Assembly: GCF_900119735.1 (NCBI RefSeq)
Contig: NZ_FPJW01000001.1
Coordinates: forward strand, 282,914-346,913
Origin: Marinospirillum alkaliphilum DSM 21637
GTDB taxonomy: Bacteria; Pseudomonadota; Gammaproteobacteria; Pseudomonadales; Halomonadaceae
Length of the DNA stretch: 64,000 bases
Direction of reading: 5' to 3'
Shown here: one piece after another, positions 19,842-32,432 of the stretch
Position numbering within the stretch: the stretch's first letter is position 1
Layout of the letters: each line of letters starts with the position of its first letter
Position numbers and translations under genes: made by a program
The notes under the pieces: model-generated
The model's input: only the letters and a program-made list of their open reading frames with translations
Told to the model about the DNA's origin: nothing
The model's database searches: none

Positions 19842-20825
19842 TCAGAGTTGCTGGGTCTGCAAATGCCTGGATACCTCGGCCTTGCTCCAGTTGACTTTGA
19901 ATGCCTGCGCTGCCCGGTAGGCCTCGCGATGCTCTGCGGTGTAAAGCTCGGCGCGGGATTCGCGGTAGTGAGGCCACCACAGCAGATGACGTTCATCAAT
20001 CAATAGCAAGGCTTGTTGTGCCGGACGATAGAGTGCATGCGACTGGCGGATTTCGATATGACTGGGTGCACGCTGGTAAAGTTTTAACAAGGCGCCACCC
20101 TGGCGTGCAAACTGACGGGTTTCCCCCAATAAACACTGCACACGGCTATGTTGATGACGGCGTGCCAGAGATAACAAGGGAGATAAAGTATCTTCCGAGA
20201 ACCATTGATCGATGTAAGCCGGAGTTTCCAAAGCAAAACTGCGGCTGGCCTGTTTGATCAGTGTGGTGATGCAAAGGCGTAATTGTTCGTGGCCTTGAAT
20301 ACGCAGCTGATTGGTCGTCGGAAGTGAATCAAGTATGTCTGACTCAGTCAGTTGGCTATCTTGCTGCTGCTCGGTAGTGAGCTCCAGTTCCATCGGTAGA
20401 TGGGGAATGCCGACTTCCATGTATTCCTCACCGGCAGCCTTGAAACCGAGTTTCTGATACAGCCCCAATGCGCTGATCTGGGCATTCAGGCCAACTTTTT
20501 TCAAACCGATGCGGCGACAGTGTTCAATGGCCCGCTGCATGATCTTTTCGCCCAGGCCTTTGCCGCGCAGGGGCTGCAGCACGGCAAGTCGACCAATCTT
20601 GCCATCGGGTGTGACACGGGCTGTGGCAACCGGACGATCATTAACCAGTAACAGGAAGTGTTCGCTGACAGCATCCTGTTCATCCCATTCTTCATCAGCT
20701 GGAATTTGTTGTTCTGCTACAAAAACCTTGTGACGGATCAGGCGGCAATCTTCCCCTAGCTGTTCCCAACTACCTTGCCGTGCTACAAGGCGGGCTCGGC
20801 TGCTCTGCGTGGCCGTATCAGTCAT
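19842..20825 (-). CDS. GNAT acetyltransferase with an extra C-terminal domain
   Basis: A 327-residue protein. Residues 1-150 form an ElaA-like GNAT domain: IRHKVFVAEQQIPADEEWDEQD, the acetyl-CoA loop LQPLRGKGLGEKIMQRAIEHC (R-G-x-G-L-G), and ALGLYQKLGFKAAGEEYMEVGIPHLPM. Residues about 170-327 are a separate domain with RRHQHSRVQCLLGETRQFARQGG and ALLLIDERHLLWWP, which looks like a degenerate PLD-type fold lacking an HKD motif (inference). Substrate unknown. It precedes aceA and follows roxA on the same strand with a 35-base gap, the order I recall for P. aeruginosa PA2631-PA2630. Confidence 0.85.
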   Translation of the reverse strand: MTDTATQSSRARLVARQGSWEQLGEDCRLIRHKVFVAEQQIPADEEWDEQDAVSEHFLLLVNDRPVATARVTPDGKIGRLAVLQPLRGKGLGEKIMQRAIEHCRRIGLKKVGLNAQISALGLYQKLGFKAAGEEYMEVGIPHLPMELELTTEQQQDSQLTESDILDSLPTTNQLRIQGHEQLRLCITTLIKQASRSFALETPAYIDQWFSEDTLSPLLSLARRHQHSRVQCLLGETRQFARQGGALLKLYQRAPSHIEIRQSHALYRPAQQALLLIDERHLLWWPHYRESRAELYTAEHREAYRAAQAFKVNWSKAEVSRHLQTQQL

Positions 20826-20860
20826 CGGGAACTCCTGTTGGTTGGATTGAAAGGTTTCCT

Positions 20861-22078
20861 TCAGTGCAGTGCCTGGCCCCTTTCATCTGCTTCATCGGGG
20901 AGATACAGGCTGCCCTGGTTGATCAATTGCAGTAACAAGGCCGTTGATTCAGGGCTTTGTAACGCCAGTTTAATGAATTGTGTGTCAAAGGTGAACTGCT
21001 GGCACAGGTTTTCAATCCAGCCCTGCAGGCTTGCCGGGTAGCACCAGGCTTCACCGTCTGCAAATAACCAGCGCCCTTCTGCTGCGGCACGAAACGCCAG
21101 TCGACTGCCTTCGGCAACAGCCAGTAACACCTGGTTAGGTGCTGCAAAACGCAGCAGGGCTTCCAGTTGTTCCTGCTGCCAGGGTTGTTCCGGTGGCAGT
21201 AGCTGGTCTTCATACTTGGTCTGGGTTATGGCACGACCAAACCATTCACTCAGTGCCGCCGGGTTGTCCAGTGCGGTTTGCAGCAGGTTTTTCAGGCGCT
21301 GGATGGCCGCATCATCCATTTCGGCAGGATGGCGAGGAAGTGTCAGGTCAGCATCGGTGTAGCGCTGATCTTCTTTCAGGCGTTCACCGATGAAATCTGC
21401 AGCACCGCAGAGGGCTTCTTCGGCGCTGGGAGCACGGAAACCGACAGACCAGGTGGTACAGTCCTCACTGAGCGAGGTGCCCCAGTGTGCCAGCTGTGGT
21501 GGCAGGTACAACAGGTCACCGGGTTCCAGTACCCAGTCCATCTCCGGACTGGCCTGAAACTCGGTGAGAATTTTCAGGCGGGTATCAGTGCGCAGCGGGG
21601 TGGATTCATCACAGAACTGACCCAACTGCCAGCGGCGCTGACCGGATGCCTGGAGTAAAAATACATCATAATAATCGATGTGTGGACCAACACTGCCGCC
21701 GGGTGGTGCATAACTGATCATGATGTCATCGACCCGCCAGCGTGGCAGAAAGTCAAAGTGTTGCAGCAGTTCACCGACCTCTGGCAGCAGATGATCTACA
21801 GCCTGCACCAGCAGGGTCCAGTTGGTTGCGGGCAACTGGTCAAAAAACGCTTCTTCAAAAGGGCCGTTGAACAGCTGCCAGGGCGCTTCAGGCCCTTGCT
21901 CCATCACAATCCTCGACTCCACGGTTTCTTCCAGCGCCAGCCCCGCCAGCTCGTCAATGTCCAGCGGCGGTGTAAAACCGGGCAGTGCCTGGCGGATCAG
22001 CAATGGTTTTTTCTGCCAGTAGTCACGCAGAAAGTCTTCACGACTGATGGAGCCCAGAATCGAGATGGATGAGGTCAT
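20861..22078 (-). CDS. roxA: RoxA-type ribosomal oxygenase (JmjC/cupin 2-oxoglutarate hydroxylase)
   Basis: Fe(II)/2-oxoglutarate oxygenase; the E. coli homologue YcfD hydroxylates Arg81 of ribosomal protein L16. The 405-residue protein starts FLRDYWQKKPLLIRQALP, the family start, and the JmjC core shows the iron triad: H133 and D135 in VGPHIDYYDVF and H198 in LPPQLAHWGTSLSEDC. A winged-helix-like C-terminal dimerisation domain follows. I set the start at ATG 22078, one base after the purB stop, instead of an earlier in-frame codon inside purB. Co-transcribed with purB. Confidence 0.92.
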   Translation of the reverse strand: MTSSISILGSISREDFLRDYWQKKPLLIRQALPGFTPPLDIDELAGLALEETVESRIVMEQGPEAPWQLFNGPFEEAFFDQLPATNWTLLVQAVDHLLPEVGELLQHFDFLPRWRVDDIMISYAPPGGSVGPHIDYYDVFLLQASGQRRWQLGQFCDESTPLRTDTRLKILTEFQASPEMDWVLEPGDLLYLPPQLAHWGTSLSEDCTTWSVGFRAPSAEEALCGAADFIGERLKEDQRYTDADLTLPRHPAEMDDAAIQRLKNLLQTALDNPAALSEWFGRAITQTKYEDQLLPPEQPWQQEQLEALLRFAAPNQVLLAVAEGSRLAFRAAAEGRWLFADGEAWCYPASLQGWIENLCQQFTFDTQFIKLALQSPESTALLLQLINQGSLYLPDEADERGQALH

Positions 22079-22079
22079 G

Positions 22080-24117
<2,038 letters not shown>

Positions 24118-24121
<4 letters not shown>

Positions 24122-25254
24122 GCAGTTTTTCCGCTTTCCAGTAAAAAGGTTGTTTCAATCACACCGCCACCCAGGCAGATATCACCCTGGTAAAAAACCA
24201 CTGACTGCCCTGGTGTCACGGCCCGCTGAGGTTCACTGAACACCACGCGGCAGCGGCCTTCATCGAGTAGTTGTACCACACACTGCTGATCTCCCTGGCG
24301 GTAACGCACCTTGGCGGTACATTGGAAATCCGTGGCAGGTGGATGGCCAGCAACCCAGTCCGGGGCAGCACTGATCAATCCGTTGGTGAACAGCAAGGGG
24401 TGGTCCTCACCCTGAACCACCGTCAGGCGGTTGTTTTCCAGATCCTTGCCAGCCACAAACCAGGGCGCTTCCGGGTAACCCTTGACGCCACCAATGCCCA
24501 GGCCCTGACGCTGGCCGAGGGTGTAATACATGAGTCCGGCATGCTGACCGATAACTTCGCCCTGATCAGTGACCATCTCACCCGGCTGCGCGGGCAGGTA
24601 ACGCTTGAGGAAATCACTGAAGCGCCGCTCACCGATGAAGCAGATGCCGGTGGAATCCTTTTTCTTTGCCGTAACCAATCCGTGTGCTTCGGCCAGACGC
24701 CGTACTTCCGGCTTGGCCAGCTCACCCACCGGGAAAAAGGTCAGGCCGATCTCACGGTGCCCCACGGCATGCAGGAAATAACTCTGATCCTTGTTGTTGT
24801 CCAGCCCGCGCAGCAGCAGAGCCTGGCCGTTTTCATCCTGGCCACGGCGTACATAATGGCCGGTGGCAATGTAATCGGCACCCAACAAGCGGGCGTAGTC
24901 CAGAAAGGCCTTGAACTTGATTTCGCGGTTACAGAGGATGTCCGGGTTGGGGGTGCGTCCGGCCTGGTATTCAGCCAGAAAATGCTCAAACACATGATCC
25001 CAGTACTCGGCAGCAAAATTGGCTGCGTGGAGTTTGATCCCCAGCTTGTCACACACCGCCTGGGCATCGGCATAATCTTCCTTGGCGGTACAGTATTCGG
25101 TGTTGTCGTCCTCTTCCCAGTTCTTCATGAACAGCCCTTCCACCTGATACCCCTGCTGCAGCAACAGCAGGGCAGAAACAGAAGAATCCACACCGCCGGA
25201 CATGCCGACAATCACGCGGGTGGATGCAGGGTCAGGTAAGGTGGCAACAGGCAC
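24118..25254 (-). CDS. mnmA: MnmA, tRNA-specific 2-thiouridylase
   Basis: ATP-dependent enzyme that makes 2-thiouridine at wobble U34 of tRNA Lys, Glu and Gln, receiving sulfur from the TusBCD/TusE relay encoded at 43756-45135 in this window. The PP-loop SGGVDSS sits near residues 19-25; the catalytic cysteines are in [12 protein letters not shown] and [13 protein letters not shown] prefer the GTG at 25254, six bases after GGAG, over an in-frame TTG at 25275 with no ribosome site. The 378-residue length fits. It heads the mnmA-hflD-purB-roxA-GNAT group. Confidence 0.95.
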
Positions 25255-25328
25255 TGGTGGCTCCGGGCTCGACAAGGATCAAGTTAAATAAAACAGTGGC
25301 CGATTATACATGAAATGGTGGTTTTATT

Positions 25329-26483
25329 TTAAGGGGAATCGTTTGAGTGCCTTTGATCAAGACGATAAACCCTGAATACCTGCCAGCCGGTCAGCAGCGT
25401 CATCAGTATGAAAAATACCTGCAGCAGTTGGTATTGCAGCAGGAGTCCGGCCAGTAGTGCACCAAGTGCGGCAGCAACATCGCGCCAGAAGGTGAAACTG
25501 TTCAATTGCTGTTGGCGTTCAGTGGTGTCAGGAGTCAGGTCAGCCAGTTTTCTGGGTAACAACAGCATGAATAACCCATGACCGAGGATGGCCAGCAGGC
25601 TGCCGATCAGTATGCCGGGTCCGGGCAGCAGCAATCCGGCAGGCAGAAGTAGCAGCAGGGCGGCATACAGCCAGGGGTCTTCCTGTTGAAACAGGGAAAA
25701 ACGCACGCTGATGATGCCCAGCAGCAGATTGAACAGGCGTTTGCCCACCATCAGCAGTGACGCCAGTGCCAGAGCTTCGGGCAGTCCCCAGCCGAGCTGA
25801 CGTAACTGGGGAGCCAGCATCACCAGCCACAGGCCATCAAACAGCAGGCAGACCAGCAGTGTCAGTTGTTGCCAGGCACCGGGCCAGGGCAGGGTGAAAC
25901 GAAACGCCGCCTGATTGTTGCCGGATTGGCTGGGTGGCAGGGCCAGTGCTGGAATGAAAGCCACCAGGCACAGGCCGCTGGCCAGCAGTAGCACTGCCTG
26001 GGTGGAAAACAGCCCGGTAAGCCAAGGGGCAGCCAGTAACACCAGCAGTGGGCCAACCTCCTGCAGGGTGGTGAACCAGCCAAGATTCTGCATGCGTTGT
26101 TGAGGGTGTTCGGTTGCATAGTGCAGGCAGGCCTGACGCATCAGGGCATAAGCAGCCCCCCACAGGCAGCGGGCCAGCAGCAATATCCAGATCTGATGGA
26201 TGAAAACAAAGGCCAGGCTGGCCAGCGTGGCGAGCGTTACCGCAATAATCACCGAGTGACGTGGACCCAGCAGCAGGAAGTAGTGCATCACCCAGGGGTT
26301 GATGGCCAGGCGGATCAGGCGGTTGGCAGCAAGCAGAATACCAACCCAGATCAGCGTCAGGCCAAAGGACTCAAAATAAAGCGGTAGCAGCAGGTAAAGT
26401 ACTGCATCCGAAACCAGGGTCAGTGTCAGTACCAGGCTGGCCAGTACCGTAGGGCGACTCTTGGCCGGGATGTGCACTTTCAT
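25329..26483 (-). CDS. Major facilitator superfamily transporter
   Basis: A 384-residue inner-membrane protein with about twelve hydrophobic segments and the usual central loop. The N-terminal half contains LTLVSDAVLYLLLPLYFESFGLT and, after helix 2, NRLIRLAINPWVMHYFLLLGPR, in the position of MFS motif A but degenerate. ALMRQACLHYATEHPQQRMQN follows helix 4-5. Substrate is unknown. It lies three bases after the nudJ gene on the same strand and 74 bases before mnmA, so it may be co-transcribed with rluE-nudJ. Confidence 0.85.
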   Translation of the reverse strand: MKVHIPAKSRPTVLASLVLTLTLVSDAVLYLLLPLYFESFGLTLIWVGILLAANRLIRLAINPWVMHYFLLLGPRHSVIIAVTLATLASLAFVFIHQIWILLLARCLWGAAYALMRQACLHYATEHPQQRMQNLGWFTTLQEVGPLLVLLAAPWLTGLFSTQAVLLLASGLCLVAFIPALALPPSQSGNNQAAFRFTLPWPGAWQQLTLLVCLLFDGLWLVMLAPQLRQLGWGLPEALALASLLMVGKRLFNLLLGIISVRFSLFQQEDPWLYAALLLLLPAGLLLPGPGILIGSLLAILGHGLFMLLLPRKLADLTPDTTERQQQLNSFTFWRDVAAALGALLAGLLLQYQLLQVFFILMTLLTGWQVFRVYRLDQRHSNDSP

Positions 26484-26486
26484 TTT

Positions 26487-26951
26487 TCAGCGAAAATCCC
26501 GGATCAACTCCAGTGGATAACGTTTACCGGCCAGAAAATCTTCGCAGCAGGGGCGTACCATTGGGCTGCGCAGCCGGTCTGCCGCTTCAGCGGCAAGGAT
26601 TTCCGCAAAGGTCATCCAGCGTGGACCAAGAATGCCTTCATCCAGCGGTGCGTTCGGCACTTCGGCCACCGGGCTGGCAATGAAGCAGTGGCGGTGATAG
26701 GTGATGCCATTGGGTGCAATGTTGATGTACAACCCCAGATAGGCTTCCACCTTCACCTGCCAGCCGGTTTCTTCCAAGGTTTCACGCTCTGCCGCAGTCA
26801 TCAGGTCTTCATCCAGCTCCAGGTGTCCTGCGGGCTGATTGAGTACCGGTGTACCGGGGCGTGCCATCTGATCCAGCTCTTCCACCAGCAGAAAACGCTC
26901 ACCATCAAAGACCAGGGTGGCCACGGTAGAATTGGGGGTCCAGCGACTCAT
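26487..26951 (-). CDS. nudJ: NudJ-like Nudix phosphatase
   Basis: A 154-residue Nudix hydrolase. The Nudix box reads GHLELDED....[12 protein letters not shown] with all conserved acidic residues. The preceding [23 protein letters not shown] and the following [20 protein letters not shown] match the NudJ (YmfB) subgroup, which hydrolyses thiamine-type and nucleoside di/triphosphates. In E. coli nudJ lies between mnmA and rluE, and the same neighbours are present here apart from the MFS gene. It overlaps rluE by four bases. Confidence 0.92.
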   Translation of the reverse strand: MSRWTPNSTVATLVFDGERFLLVEELDQMARPGTPVLNQPAGHLELDEDLMTAAERETLEETGWQVKVEAYLGLYINIAPNGITYHRHCFIASPVAEVPNAPLDEGILGPRWMTFAEILAAEAADRLRSPMVRPCCEDFLAGKRYPLELIRDFR

Positions 26952-27556
26952 GGTTGCTCCTTTTTCACGCCTTTTTTACGGGGCTTGAGTGCCACCTTGT
27001 GCGCTTTGGTGGGCAGGTGCACCTGGGTTTGTCTGATCTGGCCCGGTTTCATGCCTTCCAGCGTCCAGGTGCCGATGGACCAGCGAATCAATCGCAGGGT
27101 CGGGAAACCGACATGGGCCGTCATGCGCCGGACCTGGCGGTTGCGTCCTTCAATCAGGGTGATTTCCAGCCAGCTGGTGCCCTTGCCGGGCCGAGGGCTC
27201 ACCGGTTCTGAACGAGGCGGCAGTTTGGGTTCTTTCATATGACGCGCACGCGCCGGGCGTGTTTTGCCATCATTCAGTTCGACACCGTTGCTCAGTGCGG
27301 TCAGGGCTTCATCGGTGATCTGACCTTCCACCTGCACCCAGTAGGTTTTTGGCAGTTTGAACTCAGGATGGGTGATGCGGGCCTGCAGTTCCCCATCCCC
27401 TGTCAGCAGTAATAAACCTTCAGAGTCATAGTCCAGGCGACCGGCAGGATAAATGCCTTCGGTCTTGATGTATTCAGCCAGGGTGGTACGGCCTTTGTCA
27501 TCCGTGAACTGGGATAACACCTGATAAGGCTTGTAAAACAGAAAAAGGTCACTCAT
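26948..27556 (-). CDS. rluE: RluE-type 23S rRNA pseudouridine synthase
   Basis: RsuA-family pseudouridine synthase, 202 residues; in E. coli RluE modifies U2457 of 23S rRNA. The catalytic aspartate is D42 in [18 protein letters not shown]. Other family blocks are [16 protein letters not shown] and [23 protein letters not shown]. It has no S4 domain, which fits RluE, and a lysine-rich tail. It is divergent from clpS across a 191-base gap. Confidence 0.93.
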   Translation of the reverse strand: MSDLFLFYKPYQVLSQFTDDKGRTTLAEYIKTEGIYPAGRLDYDSEGLLLLTGDGELQARITHPEFKLPKTYWVQVEGQITDEALTALSNGVELNDGKTRPARARHMKEPKLPPRSEPVSPRPGKGTSWLEITLIEGRNRQVRRMTAHVGFPTLRLIRWSIGTWTLEGMKPGQIRQTQVHLPTKAHKVALKPRKKGVKKEQP

Positions 27557-27747
27557 GACTGTCTCATGGTATCAGTTGGTGGGCTGCTGGAAGGGGCAAG
27601 CAGGTCCCAGATGGTTGGCGCAGCAGGTTTTTTTGCTGGCTTCCCTTGTGATTTTGCTGATTTATCCCTATGTTCTAGTGAAAGGCTTATGCCTTCTGTC
27701 GAGGGAATTATTTGCACCGGCAGGAGACTAAGTGGTCAGGAGCGTTG

Positions 27748-28140
27748 ATGCAAGAGGGTTGGACGTTGAAGTCACAGATGGTTGCCACCACCCCAGTCCG
27801 CTGTTCGGGCGGCCCCGGTGAGGATGAGCACGAAAGGCAGGGCGATGGAGGCCTTGCCACGGTTGAGGCTAAGCCAAAGCTGAAAATGCCGCCGCTGTAT
27901 AAGGTTGTAATGCTGAATGATGATTTTACTCCGATGGAGTTTGTGATTGAGGTATTGATGAAGTTTTTTCATATGGACATGGAAAAAGCCTCGCAGATCA
28001 TGCTGGCTGTGCATACACAGGGGCGTGCAGTCTGCGGAGTGTTCACCAGGGATGTGGCTGAAACAAAAGCAGCCCTGGTTGTGGACTTTGCCCGTGAGAA
28101 TCAGCATCCCCTCATGTGCAATGTGGAAGTAGCGGAGTAA
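27748..28140 (+). CDS. clpS: ClpS, N-degron adaptor for ClpAP
   Basis: Delivers substrates with destabilising N-terminal residues to ClpA. The 130-residue protein has a longer, poorly conserved N-terminus (about 45 residues) and a typical core: [20 protein letters not shown] and [22 protein letters not shown], containing the N-degron binding pocket residues. The ATG at 27748 has AGGAG five bases upstream. It precedes clpA by 54 bases. The N-degron transferases bpt and aat lie 3 kb away on the opposite strand, so adaptor, protease and tagging enzymes are clustered. Confidence 0.93.
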   Translation: MQEGWTLKSQMVATTPVRCSGGPGEDEHERQGDGGLATVEAKPKLKMPPLYKVVMLNDDFTPMEFVIEVLMKFFHMDMEKASQIMLAVHTQGRAVCGVFTRDVAETKAALVVDFARENQHPLMCNVEVAE

Positions 28141-28194
28141 TCGGCCTGTAACGGGTCATTAATGGTTCCCAGGCGGGTAAGTGAGGGTAGGCTC

Positions 28195-30477
28195 ATGCTT
28201 AGCAAAGATCTTGAACACACGCTGAATGAGGCGTTCACCCTGGCAAGGCGCCAACGCCATGAATTCATGACCGTCGAACACCTGCTGCTGGCCCTGCTGG
28301 ATAATGAGTCTGCTGCTCAGGTATTGAAGGCATGTGGTGCAGATCTTGGCAATATACGTCGAGATCTTGGTGATTTCATTCAGGCCACCACCCCGGTAAT
28401 CCCGGATGACAATCTGGAACGGGAAACTCAACCAACACTTGGCTTCCAGCGCGTGTTGCAACGTGCCGTATTTCATGTGCAGTCTTCCGGCAAGAGTGAG
28501 GTGACCGGTGCCAATGTACTGGTGGCCATCTTCAGTGAGCAGGAAAGCCAGGCCGTTTATTTCCTCAAACAACAGGATATTGCCCGTGTGGATGTGGTGA
28601 ATTACATCTCTCACGGTATTTCCAAGGTATCAGACAACTCCGAGCAACATGGCAACCTGTTTGGTCAGGAGCAGGAAGAGGCAGAAGGTGTCAGCACCAA
28701 TCATCCGTTGCACAGCTTTGCCACCAACCTGAATGAACAGGCCCGCATCGGACGCATTGATCCGCTGGTGGGTCGTGACCATGAAATTGAACGGGTCATT
28801 CAGGTGCTGGCGCGGCGTCGCAAGAACAACCCGCTGCTGGTGGGTGAAGCCGGTGTCGGTAAAACCGCCATTGCTGAAGGCCTGGCCAAGCGCATTGTGG
28901 ATGGTGAAGTACCGGAAGTGATTGCTGATGCCATCGTTTATTCGCTGGATCTGGGTGCGTTGCTGGCAGGCACCAAATATCGGGGCGATTTTGAAAAACG
29001 CCTCAAGGCGCTGCTGCATGAACTGAAAAAGCAGGACAATGCCATCCTGTTCATTGATGAAATCCACACCATCATTGGTGCCGGTGCGGCTTCCGGCGGT
29101 GTGATGGATGCCTCCAATCTGTTGAAACCCATGTTGTCCAGTGGCGAGCTGCGCTGCATCGGTTCAACGACCTTCCAGGAGTTTCGTGGCATCTTTGAAA
29201 AGGATCGTGCTTTGGCGCGGCGCTTCCAGAAGATTGATGTGATGGAGCCGAGTGTTGAAGACACCATTGCCATTCTGAAAGGCTTGAAGAGTCGTTTTGA
29301 GCAGCACCACAAGCTGCGTTATGACGATCATGCGCTGGAAACAGCGGCACGCCTGGCTGCTCGTTACATCAACGACCGCCACCTGCCGGACAAGGCCATC
29401 GATGTGGTGGATGAAGCCGGTGCTTATCAGCAACTGCTGCCGGAAGGGCAGCGGGTACAGGTGATTGGTGTCAGTGAAGTGGAAGCCATTGTCGCGAAGA
29501 TTGCCCGGATTCCGCCAAAAACCGTGTCCAGCAACGATAAGGAAGTGCTGCGCAATGTTGAGCGCGATCTCAAAATGCTGGTGTTTGGTCAGGATGAAGG
29601 TATTGGTGCACTGGCCAATGCCATCAAGCTGTCCCGTGCCGGTTTAAAGGCCCCGGAAAAACCCATTGGTGCTTTCCTGTTTGCCGGTCCTACCGGGGTG
29701 GGTAAAACCGAGGTCACCAAACAGTTGGCGCGTACACTGGGTATTGAGCTGGTGCGGTTTGACATGTCCGAGTACATGGAACGGCACACCGTGTCACGCT
29801 TGATTGGTGCACCGCCCGGTTATGTCGGTTATGACCAGGGCGGCCTGTTGACTGAGGCCATCACCAAAAATCCGCATTGTGTGCTGCTGCTGGATGAAAT
29901 TGAAAAAGCCCACCCGGAAGTCTTTAACCTGCTGCTGCAGGTGATGGACCACGGCACTTTAACGGACAACAATGGCCGCAAGGCAGATTTCCGCAATGTG
30001 ATTCTGGTGATGACCACCAATGCCGGCGCAGAAGTCATGAGTCGCCGTTCCATCGGCTTTCAACATCAGGACCACAGCACTGACGGAATGGAAGCCATCC
30101 GTAAGCTGTTCACACCGGAGTTCCGTAACCGGCTGGATGCCATCATCCAGTTCAAGGCGCTGGATACCGAAGTCATCAAGAGTGTGGTGGACAAGTTCCT
30201 GGTCGAGCTTCAAGCCCAGTTGGATGACAAGCGGGTGGTGCTGGAGGTGGACGCTAAAGCGCGTGCCTGGTTGGCTGAAAAAGGTTATGACGAAGCCATG
30301 GGGGCTCGCCCAATGGCGCGTTTGATCCAGGAACAGATCAAGAAGCCGATGGCTGAAGCGATTCTCTTTGGTGAGCTGGCCGCCAACGGTGGTACGGTGC
30401 ATGTCAGCGTGGATAAGGATGGGCTGGCGCTGGAGTTTGAACCGGCAGCACAAGCAGAAGAGGAAGGCGCCGTTTAA
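28195..30477 (+). CDS. clpA: ClpA, AAA+ unfoldase of the ClpAP protease
   Basis: Hexameric ATP-dependent unfoldase, 760 residues. The N-domain begins [19 protein letters not shown] and binds ClpS. AAA-1 has [15 protein letters not shown] and [17 protein letters not shown]-2 has [15 protein letters not shown] and [19 protein letters not shown]. The ClpP-docking loop is the IGF tripeptide in RRSIGFQHQ. The ATG at 28195 follows GAGGG and matches the family start; upstream in-frame codons add eleven unconserved residues. No M-domain is present, separating it from ClpB. Confidence 0.98.
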   Translation: MLSKDLEHTLNEAFTLARRQRHEFMTVEHLLLALLDNESAAQVLKACGADLGNIRRDLGDFIQATTPVIPDDNLERETQPTLGFQRVLQRAVFHVQSSGKSEVTGANVLVAIFSEQESQAVYFLKQQDIARVDVVNYISHGISKVSDNSEQHGNLFGQEQEEAEGVSTNHPLHSFATNLNEQARIGRIDPLVGRDHEIERVIQVLARRRKNNPLLVGEAGVGKTAIAEGLAKRIVDGEVPEVIADAIVYSLDLGALLAGTKYRGDFEKRLKALLHELKKQDNAILFIDEIHTIIGAGAASGGVMDASNLLKPMLSSGELRCIGSTTFQEFRGIFEKDRALARRFQKIDVMEPSVEDTIAILKGLKSRFEQHHKLRYDDHALETAARLAARYINDRHLPDKAIDVVDEAGAYQQLLPEGQRVQVIGVSEVEAIVAKIARIPPKTVSSNDKEVLRNVERDLKMLVFGQDEGIGALANAIKLSRAGLKAPEKPIGAFLFAGPTGVGKTEVTKQLARTLGIELVRFDMSEYMERHTVSRLIGAPPGYVGYDQGGLLTEAITKNPHCVLLLDEIEKAHPEVFNLLLQVMDHGTLTDNNGRKADFRNVILVMTTNAGAEVMSRRSIGFQHQDHSTDGMEAIRKLFTPEFRNRLDAIIQFKALDTEVIKSVVDKFLVELQAQLDDKRVVLEVDAKARAWLAEKGYDEAMGARPMARLIQEQIKKPMAEAILFGELAANGGTVHVSVDKDGLALEFEPAAQAEEEGAV

Positions 30478-30490
30478 CGGCGGGGCCTTC
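30463..30490 (+). repeat. Hairpin across the clpA stop codon
   Basis: GAAGGC-GCCG, loop TTTAA (containing the stop codon), CGGC-GGG-GCCTTC. The stem includes the last clpA codons. The following bases are TTCAGG, not a T run, so it may be a weak terminator or a 3'-end stabiliser. Confidence 0.45.
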
Positions 30491-30534
30491 TTCAGGTGAT
30501 TCGAGCCAGCAGATGATTCGAGTCGGGGAAAGCC

Positions 30535-30554
30535 GGGGCGAAGGGAGTCGCCCC
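30535..30554. repeat. G/C-rich hairpin between convergent clpA and infA
   Basis: GGGGCGA, loop AGGGAG, TCGCCCC, with AAGCC/GGCTT able to extend it outside. No T tract on either side, so its termination strength is uncertain; it ends ten bases from the infA stop. Confidence 0.45.
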
Positions 30555-30564
30555 AGGTCTGGCT

Positions 30565-30783
30565 TCAGCGCGCGCGGTAGGTGATGCGGCCTTTGGTCAG
30601 GTCATAGGGAGACAGCTCAACCTTGACCTTGTCACCGGTCAGAATGCGGATGTAGTTCTTGCGCATCTTGCCGGAAATGTGAGCAGTCAGCACATGGCCG
30701 TTTTCCAGCTCAACGCGGAACATGGTATTTGGCAGGGTATCGATCACCACGCCTTCCATTTCAATATGATCTTCTTTTGCCAT
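30565..30783 (-). CDS. infA: Translation initiation factor IF-1
   Basis: A 72-residue S1/OB-fold protein that binds the A site of the 30S subunit. The sequence [20 protein letters not shown] and the end [12 protein letters not shown] are diagnostic, and the length is exact for gammaproteobacteria. The ATG at 30783 is chosen on that basis; the frame stays open 22 codons upstream without family support. It follows bpt on the same strand after 89 bases. Confidence 0.98.
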   Translation of the reverse strand: MAKEDHIEMEGVVIDTLPNTMFRVELENGHVLTAHISGKMRKNYIRILTGDKVKVELSPYDLTKGRITYRAR

Positions 30784-30872
30784 TCGGCATAAACCTCTGA
30801 TGTCGGAAAAAACCGCCAGCATTCTGCCTGATTTTTCGACAAAGCGCAAAGGAAAGCAGGATTGGAAGGCTT

Positions 30873-31613
30873 TTATTTATCGCGCGCCGGGAAGGGTTGC
30901 CATTCCTGCTGTTGCAGAATTTCCAGTGGCTGGTAGTTTTCCTTGTAGCTCATCTTGCGGCACTCACTGATCCAGTAGCCCAGGTAAACATGGGGCAGAT
31001 CTTGTTGACGGGCTTCTTCAATTTGCCAGAGTACGGCATAAACCCCAAGACTGCGGCGTTTCTGTTCCGGATCATAAAAGGTATAAATTGCAGACAAGCC
31101 ATCCGACAGGCGATCCACAGCCGCTACAGCGAGAAGCTGGCCGTGTGCATCACGGAACTCGACCAGTCTTGCCCAGGATTCACTTAACAGCAAAAAGCTG
31201 CGGAATTGTTCTTCGCTGGGTGGGAACATGTCGCCATCGGCATGGCGACTTTCCAGATAACGCCGGTAGAGTTGGTAGTATTCATCGGTGAAGCGAGTGG
31301 GGGTGACCAGCCAGCTCAAGTCCTGGTTGCGATTCCAGATTTTGCGTTGCTGGCGGTTAAAGCGGAAGCCCTGCACTTGTACGCGCACGGACTGGCAGGC
31401 ATTGCACCCCTGACAGTGAGGGCGATAGAGGTGGCGACCACTGCGACGAAAGCCCACCTGAGTGAGTGCATCATAGATGGCTGGTGTCAGGGGTTGTTGT
31501 GGGTCCAGAAACAGGGTGGTGGCTTCTCGCTCCGCCAGATAACTGCAGCGGTGTGGCATGGTCTGGTAAAAACGCAGTGCCACTGCCTGTGAGCCGGGAT
31601 TGTTAATGGTCAC
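30873..31613 (-). CDS. bpt: Bpt, aspartate/glutamate leucyltransferase (N-degron pathway)
   Basis: Transfers leucine from Leu-tRNA to N-terminal Asp or Glu, producing ClpS/ClpAP substrates. The 246 residues have the conserved N-terminal cysteine region PHRCSYL and [15 protein letters not shown], and the GNAT-like C-terminal half with [19 protein letters not shown] place the start at GTG 31613 because AGGAGG lies six bases upstream; the in-frame ATG at 31619 directly abuts that AGGAGG, too close for initiation. It overlaps aat by eleven bases and is functionally paired with it and with clpS-clpA opposite. Confidence 0.93.
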   Translation of the reverse strand: MTINNPGSQAVALRFYQTMPHRCSYLAEREATTLFLDPQQPLTPAIYDALTQVGFRRSGRHLYRPHCQGCNACQSVRVQVQGFRFNRQQRKIWNRNQDLSWLVTPTRFTDEYYQLYRRYLESRHADGDMFPPSEEQFRSFLLLSESWARLVEFRDAHGQLLAVAAVDRLSDGLSAIYTFYDPEQKRRSLGVYAVLWQIEEARQQDLPHVYLGYWISECRKMSYKENYQPLEILQQQEWQPFPARDK

Positions 31614-32322
31614 TTGCATCCTCCTGCTGTACAGGGGCTTTTAAAGCATCCAGAAATTGCAGTTGACTGGCAGTATGCAGTTGCAGCGCCTGCAAAAAGG
31701 TTTCGCGGGGTATTTCACGTGCTCCAAGGCTTGCCAGGTGGTTTGAATGCACCTGGCAGTCAATCAGATGGAAGCCTTGCCGTTGCAGGTGTTGTGCCAG
31801 AAACACCAGCGCTGCTTTGGATGCATCAGTGGCGGTGCTGAACATCGACTCGCCAAAAAAGATACCACCGAGTGCCAGTCCATAAAGCCCTCCCACCAGC
31901 TTACCCTCTTGCCAGGCTTCCACCGAATGGGCATAACCCCGCTGATGCAATACATTATAGGCACTTTCCATCTCCGGTGTAATCCAGGTACCGGTGCTGT
32001 GTTCACGCAGGCTGGCGCATTGATGAATGACTTGTGAAAAGGCCAGGTCGAGGGTCAGTTCAAAGTCACCGCGCTTCAGGCGTTTACTCAGGCTGCGACT
32101 GATTTTGACCTCCTCAGGATAAAGCACCATGCGAGGTGCCGGTGACCACCAGAGGGGCGGCTCACCTTCACTGAACCAGGGGAAAATACCCATACGATAG
32201 GCTGTCAGCAGGCGCTCGGGAGATAGATCACCACCAAAGGCCAGTAAGCCATTGGGCTCCTTGAGCGCACGGTGGGGAGAGGGGAACCAGAGGGTTTCAT
32301 CCAGTTGCCAGATTTCAAGCAT
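31603..32322 (-). CDS. aat: Aat, leucyl/phenylalanyl-tRNA-protein transferase
   Basis: Transfers Leu or Phe from tRNA to N-terminal Lys or Arg, creating N-degrons. The 239-residue protein contains [20 protein letters not shown], the diagnostic [31 protein letters not shown]-like [29 protein letters not shown] and [21 protein letters not shown]. Length is normal. Divergent from ftsK. In P. aeruginosa trxB lies between aat and ftsK; here it is absent. Confidence 0.96.
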   Translation of the reverse strand: MLEIWQLDETLWFPSPHRALKEPNGLLAFGGDLSPERLLTAYRMGIFPWFSEGEPPLWWSPAPRMVLYPEEVKISRSLSKRLKRGDFELTLDLAFSQVIHQCASLREHSTGTWITPEMESAYNVLHQRGYAHSVEAWQEGKLVGGLYGLALGGIFFGESMFSTATDASKAALVFLAQHLQRQGFHLIDCQVHSNHLASLGAREIPRETFLQALQLHTASQLQFLDALKAPVQQEDASDH

Positions 32323-32432
32323 GTCGGAGCCTGCAAGCTGTTATACAATGGCGACAAACCGGCCGATCTGCCATCAGGCTTTATCATAAGATTTTTGAAC
32401 AACCTGCAGCAAATGCTGAGTGAAGCCAGACC

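Noticed and set aside
24271-25239. A 322-codon plus-strand frame opposite mnmA
   Set aside because: mnmA is unambiguous, and the antisense translation has no recognisable domain.
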